This document shows positions 6,861 through 7,705 of a stretch of DNA of 7,705 bases, piece by piece. The stretch comes from a bacterium HR39 (GTDB lineage Bacteria > Pseudomonadota > Alphaproteobacteria > Geminicoccales > Geminicoccaceae), in contig BEIP01000053.1 of assembly GCA_002898955.1 (NCBI GenBank), positions 1-7,705 of the forward strand, given 5' to 3'. Each line of letters begins with the position of its first letter. The first letter of the stretch is position 1. The notes under the pieces were generated by a model. That model did no database searches. It worked only from the letters and a program-made list of their open reading frames with translations, and was not told the DNA's origin. The position numbers and the translations under genes are program-made.

Positions 6861-7705
6861 TCATCCGGCGGGACCGGCCCCGCCGGGCGGCGGGGGCGGC
6901 GGCAGGCCGTGACGGGCCAGCGCCGCGGCCTGACGGCGGCGCAGCGCTTCCGGATCGTAGAGGGAGAGGAGATCCAGGAACAGGCGGTGCCAGTTGACCA
7001 CCGCCCGCAGCCGCAGGAACACCGCCCCGAGCCCGATGGCGGCCCGGTCCATGTAGACGAACTCGCGCGGCGGAGCGACGCCGCCCACCTCCTCGAGCCG
7101 CCGGTGCACCCGCGCCACCACCTGCCGGCCGAGCCGCGTGCTGCCGGTCTCGTCGATGAGCCGCGGACGGTCGTCCATGAGCGGACCGTAGAGATAGGCG
7201 GCCCACTCGTTGAGGATGTCCATCAGCTCGTCGGAGAGTTCCGCGAAGCCCCACAGACGGTATGCGCGGCGCATGCGCTCCCGGTCGCCGGTGCGCAGTG
7301 CGTGGTAGAGCTCCACAACCCCCTCGACGAACTCGGGCGGGAAGATGCGCACGCAGCCGAAGTCCAGCAGATCGAGATCCCCTTCCGGCGAGACCGCGTA
7401 GTTGCCGGGATGGGGATCGCCGTGCACCACGCCGTACTCGTAGAAGGGCCGGTACCAGGCGCGGAACAGCCGGACGGCGAGGTCGTCGCGCACCTCCTGC
7501 GGGGCGGCGTGGAAGGACAGCAGCGGCCGGCCCTCGAGCCAGGTCATCACCAGAAGCCGCTTCGTGGTGAACTCGAACACCGGCTCCGGCACCCGCACCC
7601 GCGGCTCGGGAGCGAGCATCTCGCCGTAGAGGGCCATGTGCCGGGCCTCGCGCAGGTAGTCGAGCTCCTCGCGCAGGCGCTCGGCGATCTCCTCGAAGAC
7701 GTGCT
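6861..7705 (-). CDS. ABC1/UbiB-family atypical kinase (5' end beyond window)
   Basis: The frame is open from the window end to the stop at 6861, giving 280 complete visible residues; the N-terminus is outside. The visible part begins with EEIAERLREELDYLREARH, the family's ExxxELDY helix. It continues with a strand ending TWLEGRPLL, the catalytic loop HGDPHPGN (bases 7401-7424) and the metal-binding DFG (7356-7364) in LDFGCVRIF. These are the hallmarks of ABC1/ADCK/UbiB proteins, which support ubiquinone synthesis or related lipid functions; several members have ATPase rather than protein kinase activity. The KxGQ-containing N-terminal part that would help tell UbiB itself from other members is not in view, so I give no symbol. 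The protein ends with a six-proline run followed by GGAGPAG. It is convergent with the oxyR operon. Confidence 0.92.
   Translation of the reverse strand, partial: HVFEEIAERLREELDYLREARHMALYGEMLAPEPRVRVPEPVFEFTTKRLLVMTWLEGRPLLSFHAAPQEVRDDLAVRLFRAWYRPFYEYGVVHGDPHPGNYAVSPEGDLDLLDFGCVRIFPPEFVEGVVELYHALRTGDRERMRRAYRLWGFAELSDELMDILNEWAAYLYGPLMDDRPRLIDETGSTRLGRQVVARVHRRLEEVGGVAPPREFVYMDRAAIGLGAVFLRLRAVVNWHRLFLDLLSLYDPEALRRRQAAALARHGLPPPPPPGGAGPAG

Overview
The window is very GC-rich, densely coding bacterial DNA. TatA, OxyR, archease/RtcB, ketopantoate reductase, universal stress protein and ABC1/UbiB-type kinase together suggest a high-GC proteobacterium (Pseudomonadota). I cannot settle the class from sequence alone; the TatA N-terminus and the OxyR would both fit an alpha- or gammaproteobacterium. 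All genes look intact except the two cut by the window edges. I see no mobile element, tRNA, rRNA or CRISPR array.

Left part, minus strand (2741 down to 1). Archease, rtcB and a HPF/RaiA-like protein fused to a cold-shock domain lie 16-17 bp apart, each with its own Shine-Dalgarno-like sequence, so they form a compact operon. RtcB joins broken RNA ends, archease recharges RtcB, and the third protein is predicted to bind ribosomes and RNA. I read this as an RNA-repair and translation-protection module. After a 126 bp gap with two inverted repeats, tatA follows on the same strand and is cut by the window start.

Middle, 2742-3077. This 336 bp divergent intergenic region separates the RNA-repair operon from oxyR. 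It holds three strong GC-rich inverted repeats on the archease side and a weak OxyR-box-like match just upstream of oxyR.

Right part, plus strand (3078-6643). oxyR, a ketopantoate reductase, a two-domain universal stress protein and a class I SAM-dependent methyltransferase are packed with overlaps or gaps of at most 16 bp. They look like one transcription unit led by a peroxide sensor that keeps both redox cysteines.

Right end. A 217 bp non-coding stretch carries several small hairpins and ends in a plausible intrinsic terminator pointing rightwards. It meets the 3' end of a convergent ABC1/UbiB-type atypical kinase gene, whose 5' part lies beyond the window. No wholly new system is evident. 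The most interesting points are the archease-rtcB-HPF/cold-shock operon with its structured upstream region, the oxyR-led operon, and the possible small structured transcript at 6727-6862.
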